A stretch of 64,000 bases of DNA from Leeuwenhoekiella sp. MAR_2009_132 (GCF_000687915.1 NZ_JHZY01000004.1:630001-694000), one strand, 5' to 3'. Shown: positions 18,893-28,564, counted from the first letter of the stretch. Made by a program: numbers and translations. The notes: generated by a model from the sequence alone, not told the origin.

Positions 18893-19858
18893 TTAAACTT
18901 TAATGGTTGATTTTCCAGATTTTTTAAGTCGATAATTAATACCGGAAATTCCTTGTAAACCTCCTGTATGAACCGCTAAAATACGGGTATTTTCAGAGAA
19001 AAATGCATTTGAAATAAGATCTGTCAAACCATACATCATTTTTCCTGTATAAATGGGTTCTAATTGAATGTTGTGCGTATTTTTAAACGAATTAATGAAA
19101 GCTATAAGCTCTGAATTTACCTTTCCATAACCTTCAAAATGATAGTTATTATTTAAATCCCAGTTTTTCTTAGACGTAAGTTTTTCAATTTCTGAATTTA
19201 AAAAATCTCCTTTAAGTGCAGGAAATCCTATTACTTTTTGATGTGATAGACTGCCTTCTATTAAACCTGCAATCGTTCCGCCTGTTCCTACAGGGCACAT
19301 GATGTAATCGTATTCTGCAGTGTTTTCATTCAAAATCTCTGAACAACCCTTTACAGCCAGATGATTTGTTCCACCTTCGTGGATCTCATAAAAATCTCCA
19401 AATTTCTGTTTTAGGCTTTCGCGAAAAGATGCCGTGTCCTTCTCTCGGTACTCAGCTCGGGTTATAAAATAGAACTTCATCCCACACTCGTGGGCAAACT
19501 TTAAAGTTGCATTCTGCTGAAGGGTTTTATTTAAATCAATACCTAGCTCTTCTCCACGAATTATACCCATAGTATTAAAACCACAAATTTGACCGGCCTT
19601 AGCAGTCGCCGCAATATGATTTGAAAAGGCTCCCCCGTAGGTTAAGAGCGTGTCTTTCCGTTGCTCTTGAGCTTCAATTAAATTGTATTTAAGCTTTCTA
19701 AATTTATTTCCTGAAACTTCTTTATGCAGGAGGTCTTCTCGCAAAATAGAAACGAAAACATTATTAGACCTAAATACGTGATCATCTATATTTTGTATAG
19801 GCACTTGTTTTTCTGAAGAAAAGAGCAACTCAGGATTTGCCATAATAGGTTTTATCAT
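18893..19858 (-). CDS. PLP-dependent ACC deaminase/D-cysteine desulfhydrase-like enzyme
   Basis: The 321-residue product is a fold-type II PLP enzyme. The lysine that binds PLP is K52 in SGNKFRKLKYNL, and YGGAFSNH (74-81) and the phosphate-binding VGTGGT (190-195) are in place. Enzymes of this branch act on D-cysteine or 1-aminocyclopropane-1-carboxylate; sequence alone does not decide, and in flavobacteria the desulfhydrase role is more likely. It heads the operon with the GH73-LysM gene and hemL. ATGs at residues 1 and 6 are both possible starts. Confidence 0.88.
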   Translation of the reverse strand: MIKPIMANPELLFSSEKQVPIQNIDDHVFRSNNVFVSILREDLLHKEVSGNKFRKLKYNLIEAQEQRKDTLLTYGGAFSNHIAATAKAGQICGFNTMGIIRGEELGIDLNKTLQQNATLKFAHECGMKFYFITRAEYREKDTASFRESLKQKFGDFYEIHEGGTNHLAVKGCSEILNENTAEYDYIMCPVGTGGTIAGLIEGSLSHQKVIGFPALKGDFLNSEIEKLTSKKNWDLNNNYHFEGYGKVNSELIAFINSFKNTHNIQLEPIYTGKMMYGLTDLISNAFFSENTRILAVHTGGLQGISGINYRLKKSGKSTIKV

Positions 19859-20098
19859 ACAAAAATAATGACATTTTTAATCCTAAGAAGTACTATGCCA
19901 TAAAAGCTTTAAAATACAAACACCTTAATTTAAACTCACTTAATCGGAAATAACTCACTTAAACAACACAGAACATTCATTTTATTTATGTTTAAATCGT
20001 TAAAGTACAGGTAAAAAGCAACTATATGTCGATAAAAAACATATTTTTGCACTCTCCACAAGATGAACATAACATTTAATGGCCCCTAATAATTTTAT

Positions 20099-21874
20099 AT
20101 GCGAATAAAATTACTTCCCCTAAAGTTTTTCATATTTAGTATTGCGTTATTCTTTTCATTTGTTTCACACGCACAGGTAGGTATTGGGACTACCACACCT
20201 GCAAATGGATCGCTACTTGACATAGAAGCATCAGATAAAGGTCTTTTAATTCCGCGAGTAAGTCTTACAGGGATAACAGATAACACTACGATTACACCGT
20301 CTGCTACTAAAGGCTTATTAGTTTTTAATCAAGCAGTGACAACAGGAGCTAATGCTGTAACTGAAGGTTTTTACTACTGGGATGGCACAAAATGGGTTGC
20401 CCTTACCACTCCCGCTGCAACAGGCGATAATATCTATACTGTAGATGGTACTTTAGCAGAAGATCGAGTTGTTTCTCAAGAAGATAAGAAAATTGAATTT
20501 ACATCTGTAGGTGCACAAGATGCTTTTACACTCAGACGCTCTGCAAATGCGAATGCATCAGGATTAGCGTTTAGAAATTCAGGAAGTTCATATGATGCCT
20601 CAGTTTATATGGAGTCTGGAACAAACACTGGCCTTGCAGTGGCAACTGGAGGAAATAATCCCGATATTACTACTTTAGGTTTAACCGCTGTATTCAATAA
20701 TGATCAAACCACCTCGTTTAGTAAGAGTTTGAGTATATATGAAAATGTTGCTAATCTCAACGATGTTACCGCATCACTTTACTCTACTGCTGATGATGGA
20801 GTGTTAGATCTGTTTGAAAATAACACATACAATCATCGTATAGCTGCAAATGGACCGACCATATTTAATGAAAAAGGCCTAAACTTAAACTTTAGAGTAG
20901 AAACTGATGCTGATGAAAATACACTTTTTATACAGGGTAGTACAAATCGAATTGGTATAAAAACGGCAACTCCACAAGGTAGTCTTCACGTTTATGAAGA
21001 TACCGGTACGACACTTGCGGGCAACGCAGGGACAATTGTACTTGAGCATGGTAATGCCGGGGGACAATCATCAATCTTGTTTAAAAGTTCTGTAAATGCT
21101 GTGAGTGATTACGGTTATATTAAATATTCTGATGATGGTAGTGGTAACGGTTCTACCACAGAAAACAGTCTATTAGAAATTGGAGTGCAAAATGATGGTA
21201 TAGGTGCTAACCAGGATGATATTAATATAACTCCTACCGGCAATTTAGGAATAAGTAATACAGCTCCAAAAGAAAAACTACACATTGGGGGAGCAAATTC
21301 TACTATTCGTGTTGATGGTTTAAACCGTCCTAACAATACAAACAATGTACAAAATGACCCCATGCCGGTTTATGTAGATGATAATGGTACAATGGTCTTA
21401 CAGCCCTCATTAGTGCAAACATTTATGCCTGTTAATGAATATAATTTTACTACAGGGGTGAATGTTAGTTCTAGTTCTGGAGCTGGAGCTTCTACTAATT
21501 TGTATACGTCGACAATTACATTAACCCAGGCATCTCTAGTATTTATAAATTATCAATTTAGCGCACAGTTATTTAGAAGTGATGGCTCCGCGATTACCGA
21601 TGGTAAACCAAGATTATTTAGAGGTTGGGTAGAAGTTAACGGAGATAGCACAAAGCCCTACGCATTCGATACTGGAACATATGCGAATAGACCAGATTCG
21701 AATGGAACATATGCAAACGGATTTTATTATTTAAGTGGGTCTACATATGTACAACTACCTGCAGGAACACATACAATCAGACTTTATGGTCTCGGGTTTG
21801 GTGGCAATTTTGATTTTTTAGTACGGTTTGGAGGAACTGATTTTGAACAATTTCAAATAATTGTTCAACGTTAA
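20099..21874 (+). CDS. Secreted VGIGTTTP-type surface protein
   Basis: This 591-residue exported protein has a signal peptide ending in SHAQ (about residue 25), directly followed by VGIGTTTPANGSLLDIEASDKGLLIPRV. That opening is common in large surface and tail-fibre-like proteins of Bacteroidota. The middle is made of beta-rich repeats with further copies of the pattern (NRIGIKTATPQGSLHVYE, GNLGISNTAPKEKLHIGG). The C-terminal 130 residues form a separate beta domain (TNLYTSTITLTQASLVFINY). No sorting signal such as a type IX domain is obvious. A small duplication gives GTYAN twice near residues 526 and 535. The ligand is unknown. Confidence 0.75.
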   Translation: MRIKLLPLKFFIFSIALFFSFVSHAQVGIGTTTPANGSLLDIEASDKGLLIPRVSLTGITDNTTITPSATKGLLVFNQAVTTGANAVTEGFYYWDGTKWVALTTPAATGDNIYTVDGTLAEDRVVSQEDKKIEFTSVGAQDAFTLRRSANANASGLAFRNSGSSYDASVYMESGTNTGLAVATGGNNPDITTLGLTAVFNNDQTTSFSKSLSIYENVANLNDVTASLYSTADDGVLDLFENNTYNHRIAANGPTIFNEKGLNLNFRVETDADENTLFIQGSTNRIGIKTATPQGSLHVYEDTGTTLAGNAGTIVLEHGNAGGQSSILFKSSVNAVSDYGYIKYSDDGSGNGSTTENSLLEIGVQNDGIGANQDDINITPTGNLGISNTAPKEKLHIGGANSTIRVDGLNRPNNTNNVQNDPMPVYVDDNGTMVLQPSLVQTFMPVNEYNFTTGVNVSSSSGAGASTNLYTSTITLTQASLVFINYQFSAQLFRSDGSAITDGKPRLFRGWVEVNGDSTKPYAFDTGTYANRPDSNGTYANGFYYLSGSTYVQLPAGTHTIRLYGLGFGGNFDFLVRFGGTDFEQFQIIVQR

Positions 21875-22200
21875 TTCAAGTACTTCAAAAAACCCCAGAA
21901 TTTTCGGTTTTTTAAATATTCAAAATCTCGCTCCTTAGCATATGCTTCTTTTTCAAAACTTATAGCTTGATACGCTGCGTGTCTAGATTTCAAATATATT
22001 AGATGTATTAAATATTCAGTGAAATACCAAAGGTAAAAAGGAATTATTAGTAATTCTATTTGTTGCCTAAGATGTATGCGCTCGTGATTAATGAATACAG
22101 CATCTTCTTTTAAACCTATTCGTTTAACAAAAATAAATGGCCAAAAAGCACAGCCTATAAACTTCTTAAACAAGATAGGTGCATGAATTAAAATAGCCAT
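21871..22200 (-). CDS. Small conserved protein with HERIH motif
   Basis: The product is 109 residues with a hydrophobic N-terminus, a central HERIHLRQQ (about 39-47) and a second hydrophobic stretch (LLIIPFYLWYFTEYLIHLIYL). HExxH is the core of gluzincin-type zinc peptidases, and the small flavobacterial family with NHERIHLRQQ may be membrane-bound metalloproteins. No third ligand can be fixed, so activity is uncertain. Its stop overlaps that of the convergent surface-protein gene by four bases. Confidence 0.72.
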   Translation of the reverse strand: MAILIHAPILFKKFIGCAFWPFIFVKRIGLKEDAVFINHERIHLRQQIELLIIPFYLWYFTEYLIHLIYLKSRHAAYQAISFEKEAYAKERDFEYLKNRKFWGFLKYLN

Positions 22201-22288
22201 TTAAAGAGTATCATTGTACTTATAAAATTCGAAATTAGATTTAAGTCTTTATTTACACAAGTCTTATTGATCTTTTATATCTTTAATT

Positions 22289-22450
22289 GTGAGTCAATTT
22301 AAAAAACAAATACCGTTAGAAGAAGGCGATTATTATTTAACACCAGAAGGCTATAGATGCTTTACAGAGCAATATCACTTAAAGAGAGGATATTGTTGTA
22401 AAAGTGGGTGCAGACATTGCCCTTATGATTATGACAAATCACGCAGCTAA
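22289..22450 (+). CDS. DUF5522-like cysteine-rich mini-protein
   Basis: A 53-codon frame starts at GTG (no ATG is available) and encodes EEGDYYLTPEGYRCFTEQYH then LKRGYCCKSGCRHCPYDY. The CC, C and C spaced as CCxxxCxxC looks like a metal-binding or redox knuckle, and the whole matches the small DUF5522 family of Bacteroidota as I recall it. It lies in the gap after the HERIH gene and 77 bases before the DUF4136 gene on the same strand. Function unknown. Confidence 0.8.
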   Translation: MSQFKKQIPLEEGDYYLTPEGYRCFTEQYHLKRGYCCKSGCRHCPYDYDKSRS

Positions 22451-22527
22451 TTATATGATCTTGGTATAATTATTGATATTTATAAAATAGAATTTGCTCA
22501 TTTTCAATAACCCATAAAATATTTCAT

Positions 22528-23070
22528 ATGAAAAAATTAAAACCCTTTATTCTGCTTGCTGTAGTAGTACTGCTTTCGGCGTGTAGCACTGTGCGAGTAT
22601 CATCAGATTATGATCAGAGCGCAAATTTTAATGAATACAAAACCTTTGCTTTTTTTAAACCCGGTATAGATAAGGCTGAAATTTCTGATCTTGACAAGAA
22701 AAGAATATTGCGTGCAATTGAAGATAATATGCTTGCTAAAGGCTTTGTAAAATCTGACAATCCTGCAATGCTGGTAAGCATCTTTACTACAGCGCAACAA
22801 CGTGTTGATGTATATAACAATTTTGGTTGGGGCTGGGGAGCCTGGGGTCCCTGGGGACCTTTTGGCGGCGGCTTTGGCAATACCGTTTCAAGAACTACCG
22901 AAGGCACATTGTATATCGATCTAATTGATGCTACTAAGAAAGAATTGGTATGGCAAGGTCAGGGAACCGGTTATTTAGCTAGAGATGTTGAAAGAAAACA
23001 AGAACGTATCAACGAAATTGTAGGAGAAATAATGCAGGAATATCCTCCTAAAAAAATGGCTTCTAATTAA
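22528..23070 (+). CDS. DUF4136 lipoprotein
   Basis: The product is a 180-residue lipoprotein (LLSACS, Cys19). VRVSSDYDQSANFNEYKTFAFF and the late TEGTLYIDLIDATKKELVWQGQGTG are the conserved parts of DUF4136 proteins. A Trp/Gly-rich stretch (GWGWGAWGPWGPFGGGFG) interrupts the domain at about residues 98-115. The family is found in the envelope and has no known biochemical role. It is a single-gene unit with its own terminator. Confidence 0.9.
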   Translation: MKKLKPFILLAVVVLLSACSTVRVSSDYDQSANFNEYKTFAFFKPGIDKAEISDLDKKRILRAIEDNMLAKGFVKSDNPAMLVSIFTTAQQRVDVYNNFGWGWGAWGPWGPFGGGFGNTVSRTTEGTLYIDLIDATKKELVWQGQGTGYLARDVERKQERINEIVGEIMQEYPPKKMASN

Positions 23071-23084
23071 GAGATCCTTTTATT

Positions 23085-23111
23085 AAAAAGCCCTCAATGA
23101 GGGCTTTTTTT
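23085..23111. terminator. Bidirectional terminator after the DUF4136 gene
   Basis: AAAAAGCCCTC and GAGGGCTTTTTTT form a stem with a short AAT loop. The T run of the plus strand overlaps the stop codon of the convergent enoyl-CoA hydratase gene at 23110-23112, so the same hairpin may serve both genes. Confidence 0.88.
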
Positions 23112-23862
23112 ATGCGTACGATTTTAATTTTTCTTTCGTAAACTCAGATAAAACTAGATTACCACTTATTGAAGCTCGTTCTTCAAGAAGACCTGGCCAG
23201 TGTTCTGTACCCTTCCAAAAAATACGCTTTGCCTGCTTAGTAGCTTCCGGATTGTAGGATGCAATATTATTTGCTAAATCTTTTATAGCTAAATCCAGCT
23301 CCTCTACAGAATTATAAACTTCAGCATATAAACCCTGAGCTTGTGCCCATAATGCGTCATAAAATGCTGTGGCTTTAAAAGTCATCTGCGAACTTGCAGA
23401 CACACCAATTTTACGAGTTACCGCTGGTTCTATTACAAAAGGTCCAATCCCTATAGTTAATTCGCTAAGTTTAATAGAAGCATATTTTGAAGCTAAACAA
23501 TAATCTGCTGCCGCCGCGATACCTACTCCACCCCCTACAGCTTTTCCTTGCACCCTTGCTATTATAGGTAGCGGGCAGGAGCGCATTGCCAATATAACTC
23601 TAGCAAATCCCATAAAAAATGTTTTCCCTTCCTCTTGATTTTGTATAGCAATAAGTTCTTTAAAACTGGCGCCTGCACAAAACGTACGATCGCCACCACT
23701 TTTTAAAATAAGAACTTTTAAATGTTTCATCTTTCCGGCTTCAAAAATTTTATTTTCGAGTTCGTATAAAATACTGCTGGGTAACGCATTGTGATCTGGA
23801 GTAGAAAAGGTAAGTATGCCTACGGCATTCTCAATATCAAGGCTTACAAAAGAACTTTGCAT
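23110..23862 (-). CDS. Enoyl-CoA hydratase/isomerase family protein
   Basis: This 250-residue crotonase-fold protein has the oxyanion-hole segments AGASFKEL (about 63-70) and GKAVGGGVGIAAAADYCLAS (about 106-125). In the segment SELTIGIGPFVIEP (about 132-145) a glutamate is present at the first catalytic position. The typical PGAGG stretch is changed to GPFVIEP, so the exact reaction is uncertain. In flavobacteria such genes often serve phenylacetate, branched-chain or methylglutaconyl-CoA steps. It is next to, and divergent from, an aromatic amino acid hydroxylase, which may be coincidence. Confidence 0.88.
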   Translation of the reverse strand: MQSSFVSLDIENAVGILTFSTPDHNALPSSILYELENKIFEAGKMKHLKVLILKSGGDRTFCAGASFKELIAIQNQEEGKTFFMGFARVILAMRSCPLPIIARVQGKAVGGGVGIAAAADYCLASKYASIKLSELTIGIGPFVIEPAVTRKIGVSASSQMTFKATAFYDALWAQAQGLYAEVYNSVEELDLAIKDLANNIASYNPEATKQAKRIFWKGTEHWPGLLEERASISGNLVLSEFTKEKLKSYA

Positions 23863-23979
23863 AAATATTATTTAGTAAATGAATATTATAATTAAATATT
23901 CCTCAAATTTAAACTTCTAAATTAAGAATGTCTGAAATTTGATTATATCAACTTAAGACAATCTTTGTAAATTTGATTT

Positions 23980-25752
23980 ATGAATTCAGAATTAGATAAA
24001 AATATAGAAACTAATCCACTTATAGAGCGACTTCCCGCTCATTTAAAGCAATTCATAAAGCCACAGCATTATGATTCTTATACTCCTATAAATCAAGCGG
24101 TATGGCGTTATGTGATGCGTAAAAATTTTGACTACCTCGCTACTGTAGCTCATAAATCATATGTAGATGGATTAAATAAAACAGGCATTTCTATAGATCA
24201 CATTCCCAATATGTATGGGATGAATCGCATTTTAAAAGAAATTGGCTGGGCTGCGGTTGCTGTTGACGGTTTTATACCTCCCGCAGCGTTTATGGAGTTT
24301 CAGGCATACAAAGTTTTGGTTATAGCTTCAGACATACGACAACTAGAACATATAGAATATACCCCAGCGCCAGATATCATACACGAGGGTGCAGGTCACG
24401 CTCCTATTATCGCTAATCCTGAATATGCAGAATACCTCAGACGTTTTGGAGAAATAGGATGCAAAGCCATTTCTTCAGCTAAAGATTACCAGCTTTATGA
24501 GGCTGTACGAAAACTTTCAATCTTAAAAGAGGCCGAAGATTCTTCTGAAAGCGAAATCGAAGAAACTGAAAAAGAAGTAGCTCATTTACAAAATAATATG
24601 GGTGATCCTAGCGAAATGGCTCTCATACGCAATTTGCACTGGTGGACGGTTGAATATGGTCTAATAGGCACTCCCGAAAACCCTAAGATCTATGGGGCCG
24701 GTCTTTTATCTTCAATAGGCGAAAGCGCCTGGTGCATGACCGATGCCGTTAGAAAGATACCTTATAGTCCTGATGCTGCCTTTCAGGAATTTGACATTAC
24801 AAAACCACAACCTCAGCTTTACGTAACTCCTAATTTTGCATATCTAAGTGAAGTTTTAGAAGAGTTTGCAAATACTATGGCACTTAGAACCGGAGGTCCC
24901 GAAGGAATAAATAAGCTTATTCAAAGCAAAAATTTAGGAACTGTAGAACTAAGTACGGGACTTCAAATTTCTGGTGTCTTTCGAGATATTATCACACATA
25001 AAAATAAAGTCGCTTATATTCAAACTGAAGGAGAAACTGCGCTATCGTATCATGAAAAAGAACTTATAGGTCACGGGACGCTTAATCATCCTCAGGGTTA
25101 TGGTACCGCTTTAGGTAAACTGGAAGGAATAAATCTGGCAATTGAAGATATGAGTCCTAAAGACCTTCAGGCATACAACATTTTTGAAGGTGAAAAAATT
25201 GATCTAAAGTTTGAAGGAGATATATTAGTAAGTGGCGAAATCATTACAGGCACCCGTAACTTAAAAGGAAAAATTATACTTATAAGTTTTAAAGATTGTA
25301 CCGTTTCTCAAGGCAAACGTATTTTATTTAAACCTGAATGGGGTATTTACCATCTTGGGGTAGGAAAACGTATAGTTTCTGCTTTTTCTGGTCCTGCAGA
25401 TTTCAATTCATTTAATTTGATTAATCATCAGGTTAGCAGCAGCACGGTTAAACCAACACACAGTGAAAAGCGCAAAGAACTTGAAAGTCTTTATCTGGCT
25501 GTAAGAAATTACAGAGAAGGTAAGGATACTCAATTTTCACCGGAAGCTGTGTTTGATATTTTAATAAAATATCACCCTACTGACTGGTTGCTTTCAGTAG
25601 AATTGTATGAGATAGCGGTTGCCGATAATATGGAGAAACTCAAATTAGAAATTCTAAATCATTTAGACCAACTACAATCTCAAAAACCGAAATTAAAACA
25701 CCTTATCAAAGACGGTCTGGACTTAGTAAATAACTCGCAGGTTTTAAATTAA
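23980..25752 (+). CDS. Aromatic amino acid hydroxylase (phenylalanine 4-monooxygenase-like), long form
   Basis: The product is a 590-residue tetrahydropterin- and iron-dependent hydroxylase, probably converting phenylalanine to tyrosine. The iron ligands are visible as H135 and H140 (IIHEGAGHAP) and E248 (SSIGESAWC). The catalytic part spans about 20-340; the remaining 250 residues form an extra C-terminal part not found in the 280-residue proteobacterial enzyme. The Bacteroidota long form is known, but the role of this extension is not. A promoter-like TTTG-N18-AATCTTTG lies at 23938-23967, giving a very short leader. No pterin dehydratase is in the window. Confidence 0.93.
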   Translation: MNSELDKNIETNPLIERLPAHLKQFIKPQHYDSYTPINQAVWRYVMRKNFDYLATVAHKSYVDGLNKTGISIDHIPNMYGMNRILKEIGWAAVAVDGFIPPAAFMEFQAYKVLVIASDIRQLEHIEYTPAPDIIHEGAGHAPIIANPEYAEYLRRFGEIGCKAISSAKDYQLYEAVRKLSILKEAEDSSESEIEETEKEVAHLQNNMGDPSEMALIRNLHWWTVEYGLIGTPENPKIYGAGLLSSIGESAWCMTDAVRKIPYSPDAAFQEFDITKPQPQLYVTPNFAYLSEVLEEFANTMALRTGGPEGINKLIQSKNLGTVELSTGLQISGVFRDIITHKNKVAYIQTEGETALSYHEKELIGHGTLNHPQGYGTALGKLEGINLAIEDMSPKDLQAYNIFEGEKIDLKFEGDILVSGEIITGTRNLKGKIILISFKDCTVSQGKRILFKPEWGIYHLGVGKRIVSAFSGPADFNSFNLINHQVSSSTVKPTHSEKRKELESLYLAVRNYREGKDTQFSPEAVFDILIKYHPTDWLLSVELYEIAVADNMEKLKLEILNHLDQLQSQKPKLKHLIKDGLDLVNNSQVLN

Positions 25753-25754
25753 AT

Positions 25755-26150
25755 CTAAGACAATGAACTTTTAATATCTTCTAATTGCTCTACAGTTATA
25801 GGCTTGATAACGTAATTAGACACGCTATTAAATTTTTTGGCTCGCTTTAAATCTCTGGGATCTATTGAAGATGTAAGAATATATATGGTAATTTCTTTTG
25901 GCGGATTAACTTTAGTAAATTCTTCTAGAAACTCCCAACCGTCCATCACCGGCATATTAAGGTCAAGAAGTATCAACTGCGGAACATCTTCGCCTTTTTG
26001 TATAATTGCGATTAACGAATCTAAGGCCTCCTGACCATTAGAAAAGACAAGAAAGTTCTCGCAAAATTCTGTAAGCTTCATCATTTTTTTGATCCCAAAA
26101 ACAAAAATAGGGTCATCATCTACGATACAAGCCAGTTTAATTTTTTTCAT
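25755..26150 (-). CDS. Single-domain response regulator
   Basis: This 131-residue CheY/Rcp1-like receiver has the acidic pair DD (11-12), phospho-acceptor D63 in LLDLNMPVMDG, a Thr/Ser at LTSS and the lysine in VIKP. It has no output domain. Its start overlaps the end of the PAS histidine kinase gene by 14 bases, so it is almost certainly that kinase's partner and acts through protein contacts. Confidence 0.95.
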   Translation of the reverse strand: MKKIKLACIVDDDPIFVFGIKKMMKLTEFCENFLVFSNGQEALDSLIAIIQKGEDVPQLILLDLNMPVMDGWEFLEEFTKVNPPKEITIYILTSSIDPRDLKRAKKFNSVSNYVIKPITVEQLEDIKSSLS

Positions 26151-27927
26151 TTAGTTTTATTATAAATGTTGTCCCTTTTCCTACCTTGCTCTGTACGTTT
26201 ATTGAACCTCCCATAACTTCTACTTGAGATTTAGTCATATAAAGACCTAATCCCCGTGCATCAGAATGTTCGTGAAAAGTTTTGTAAAGACCAAAAATTC
26301 GATCTCCATAGCGTTCTAGATTAATACCCAGGCCATTATCTGAAGCAGTGATAATCACATACCCATTAATACGCTCTGCAGAAATCTGTAACCAGGATTT
26401 ACGCTTAGGGTCTCTGTATTTAATTGAGTTTGTAATTATATTAAGTATAATACTCTCTAAGTATGCCGGTACAGCATATATTTTGAATCCTTCGTGAACA
26501 CGATTTAAAATCTGAAAGTTAACTTCTACCATAAGTCCCCTAACAGAACGAATTCCATTTTCTATATATTTATATAGATCTAATTCTTCTTTATCCTGAT
26601 AATTAATGTCTACAGATACTACTTCATTTAAGTGCGATATGGTTTCTGTTAACATAGAAGAAGCCTGAGCAAGCATTTCAAATTGCATCTCACGCTCTTC
26701 TTCATCTTTTTCATTTTTTAGAAACTCTATAAGCATACCTATATTACTAGAATGAGATCTTAGGTTATGCGATACAATATGTGCAAAATTTATTAAGCGT
26801 GTATTTTGATTTGTAGTAACCTCTACAAAGCGATTTATTTCTTCATTCTGTTTTTTAAGCTCTGTGATATCCTGTATTTGAGCAATGATTTTATTTGGTT
26901 TCCCTTTAGAATCATAATTTAGAGAAAAGTAGGTTTTAGCTAGAATAGTATTTCCATTTTTATGTAAGAAATTCTGTTCATTTTCAATTTTACGAGAATT
27001 TTGATGAAAAAGATTTTTTATTAAAAGGTAGTTCTTCTGAAACTCGTCTGGCCTATATAAGTCTGTGATTTTTTTCTTTAAAAATTGATTCTTGTTGTAC
27101 CCAAAAATCTTTTCGCAAGCTTCGTTAACTTCTAAAATTTTAAAACTTTCTACATCTATAATAAGAAAGGCAATAGGTGTATTTTCAAATGCAAGTCTAA
27201 ATTGCTCTTCACTTATACGTAATTGGTCATTTTTTACAACCCTATCTGTAATATCCTGAAACGTACCTAAAAGACGTACGCATTTCTCATCTTCAAATTC
27301 TGCCTTGCCTCTAGCATTTACATAGACCTCTTTACCTGTATATGTTATTAGTGTAAAATCTTCATCCCACGACTCCCCAAATTCAATAGCACGATTTATT
27401 ACTTGTGTAAGACGTGACCTATCTTCCCCTTGTTTGTAAAAATTAATACCGGTGTCTAAATCTAGTTTGAAGTCATCTGGTATTTCATGAATCTTACGGG
27501 TAACCTCAGACCAATATATAGATTTAGTTATGAGATTTAGTTCCCAAAATCCTATATAAGCAACCTTGTTTGTTTGCTTTAATAACTCTTCCTTTCTGTA
27601 TTCTTTAGGTCGAGTACTTAAAATGCGTTGCGCTAAGACTAAAGCTTCACCTTCAGTCTCAAATTTGCTAAATTTATATTTATAACGTACTTGTTTAACG
27701 GGTACATCAACAATGAAATGAGCATTCCCTTTTCTAAAAGCCTCCTGTATTGAATTTTCAAAATTTAAAGTAAATTCGTGCTGGGTGTTGTAAGCGATTT
27801 CTAATTCTGGTTTAACCGTAGTTTTCCATTCTTCTGAAGATGATAATACATTACATGCTTTATCAAAAACAGCCATCGAACCCGGCAATACACTAATAGT
27901 TTCTAGTGTTGAAGAACTATATTTCAT
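26137..27927 (-). CDS. Soluble PAS-domain sensor histidine kinase
   Basis: The product is 596 residues from the ATG at 27927; a TTG at 27948, one base after the upstream stop, is an alternative start. No membrane segment is seen, so it senses a cytoplasmic signal. Two PAS domains are visible (about 110-220, starting GFWELNLITKSIYWS, and about 240-355, FRLAFENTPIAFLIID), followed by a dimerisation helix with the phospho-acceptor H387 (IVSHNLRSH) and an ATPase domain with N (ILNIITNSIKY), DNGLG and GLGLYMT boxes. It lies in an operon with a DUF4230 gene and the receiver protein. Confidence 0.95.
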   Translation of the reverse strand: MKYSSSTLETISVLPGSMAVFDKACNVLSSSEEWKTTVKPELEIAYNTQHEFTLNFENSIQEAFRKGNAHFIVDVPVKQVRYKYKFSKFETEGEALVLAQRILSTRPKEYRKEELLKQTNKVAYIGFWELNLITKSIYWSEVTRKIHEIPDDFKLDLDTGINFYKQGEDRSRLTQVINRAIEFGESWDEDFTLITYTGKEVYVNARGKAEFEDEKCVRLLGTFQDITDRVVKNDQLRISEEQFRLAFENTPIAFLIIDVESFKILEVNEACEKIFGYNKNQFLKKKITDLYRPDEFQKNYLLIKNLFHQNSRKIENEQNFLHKNGNTILAKTYFSLNYDSKGKPNKIIAQIQDITELKKQNEEINRFVEVTTNQNTRLINFAHIVSHNLRSHSSNIGMLIEFLKNEKDEEEREMQFEMLAQASSMLTETISHLNEVVSVDINYQDKEELDLYKYIENGIRSVRGLMVEVNFQILNRVHEGFKIYAVPAYLESIILNIITNSIKYRDPKRKSWLQISAERINGYVIITASDNGLGINLERYGDRIFGLYKTFHEHSDARGLGLYMTKSQVEVMGGSINVQSKVGKGTTFIIKLNEKN

Positions 27928-27949
27928 GTCATCGTTTTTGCTATCCAAA

Positions 27950-28564
27950 TCAATCTAATATATTTTTTAACTCCTGAGAGTTTGTAATTTCTGTTTTATT
28001 ATATTTTAAAGTCCAACCTAAAGTATTAACTGCTACATATATATTAGAAAGTTCTGCGATAAGACGATTTTCTGCATTCTCTCGTAAATCTGAGGCTTCA
28101 ATCTTTTTTTTCAAACTTACCATAACACGTTTTTTAATGGTATTGTAATCTGAAGCTCCAAACTGATTGAGGTAATCCTGTGTAACATCATAATACTCAA
28201 TGTCAGGATTGATATTAATTTCAGCCTTTGGGATATGTGTAATCGTGATTGTTTTATTAGCTATATCAACATCTGTTTCTAAAGCTCTTAAATCATATGC
28301 AATAGTAACCTTTGCATTTACCACCACTAAAGCTTTTTTATTAGCGGTTAGTATATCTAGATACATTTTTTTTGAATCTTTATATGTAAAGACCTGCGCA
28401 AAAGATCCTTCTGTAACTATGAGCTTACCTACATTTTTAATTTCCTTCTCAATTAATTCGGTGGCTTGTGACAATGCAGCACGTTGATCGCTTTTATCCT
28501 TAAAATAGAGATAGGTAAAAATCCCTAAAACAATAATGGTAATGAGAATAAGTATTCTGCGCAT
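27950..28564 (-). CDS. DUF4230 membrane-anchored protein
   Basis: This 204-residue protein starts at ATG 28564 (MRRILILITIIVLGIFTYLYF), giving one N-terminal membrane anchor; the longer frame adds 16 poor residues. The rest is the DUF4230 domain, with VTEGSFAQVFTYKD and DLRALETDVDIANKTITITHIPKAEI. The family is widespread and without known function. It heads the operon with the PAS kinase and receiver, so it could supply or modulate the signal, which is inference. Confidence 0.88.
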   Translation of the reverse strand: MRRILILITIIVLGIFTYLYFKDKSDQRAALSQATELIEKEIKNVGKLIVTEGSFAQVFTYKDSKKMYLDILTANKKALVVVNAKVTIAYDLRALETDVDIANKTITITHIPKAEININPDIEYYDVTQDYLNQFGASDYNTIKKRVMVSLKKKIEASDLRENAENRLIAELSNIYVAVNTLGWTLKYNKTEITNSQELKNILD

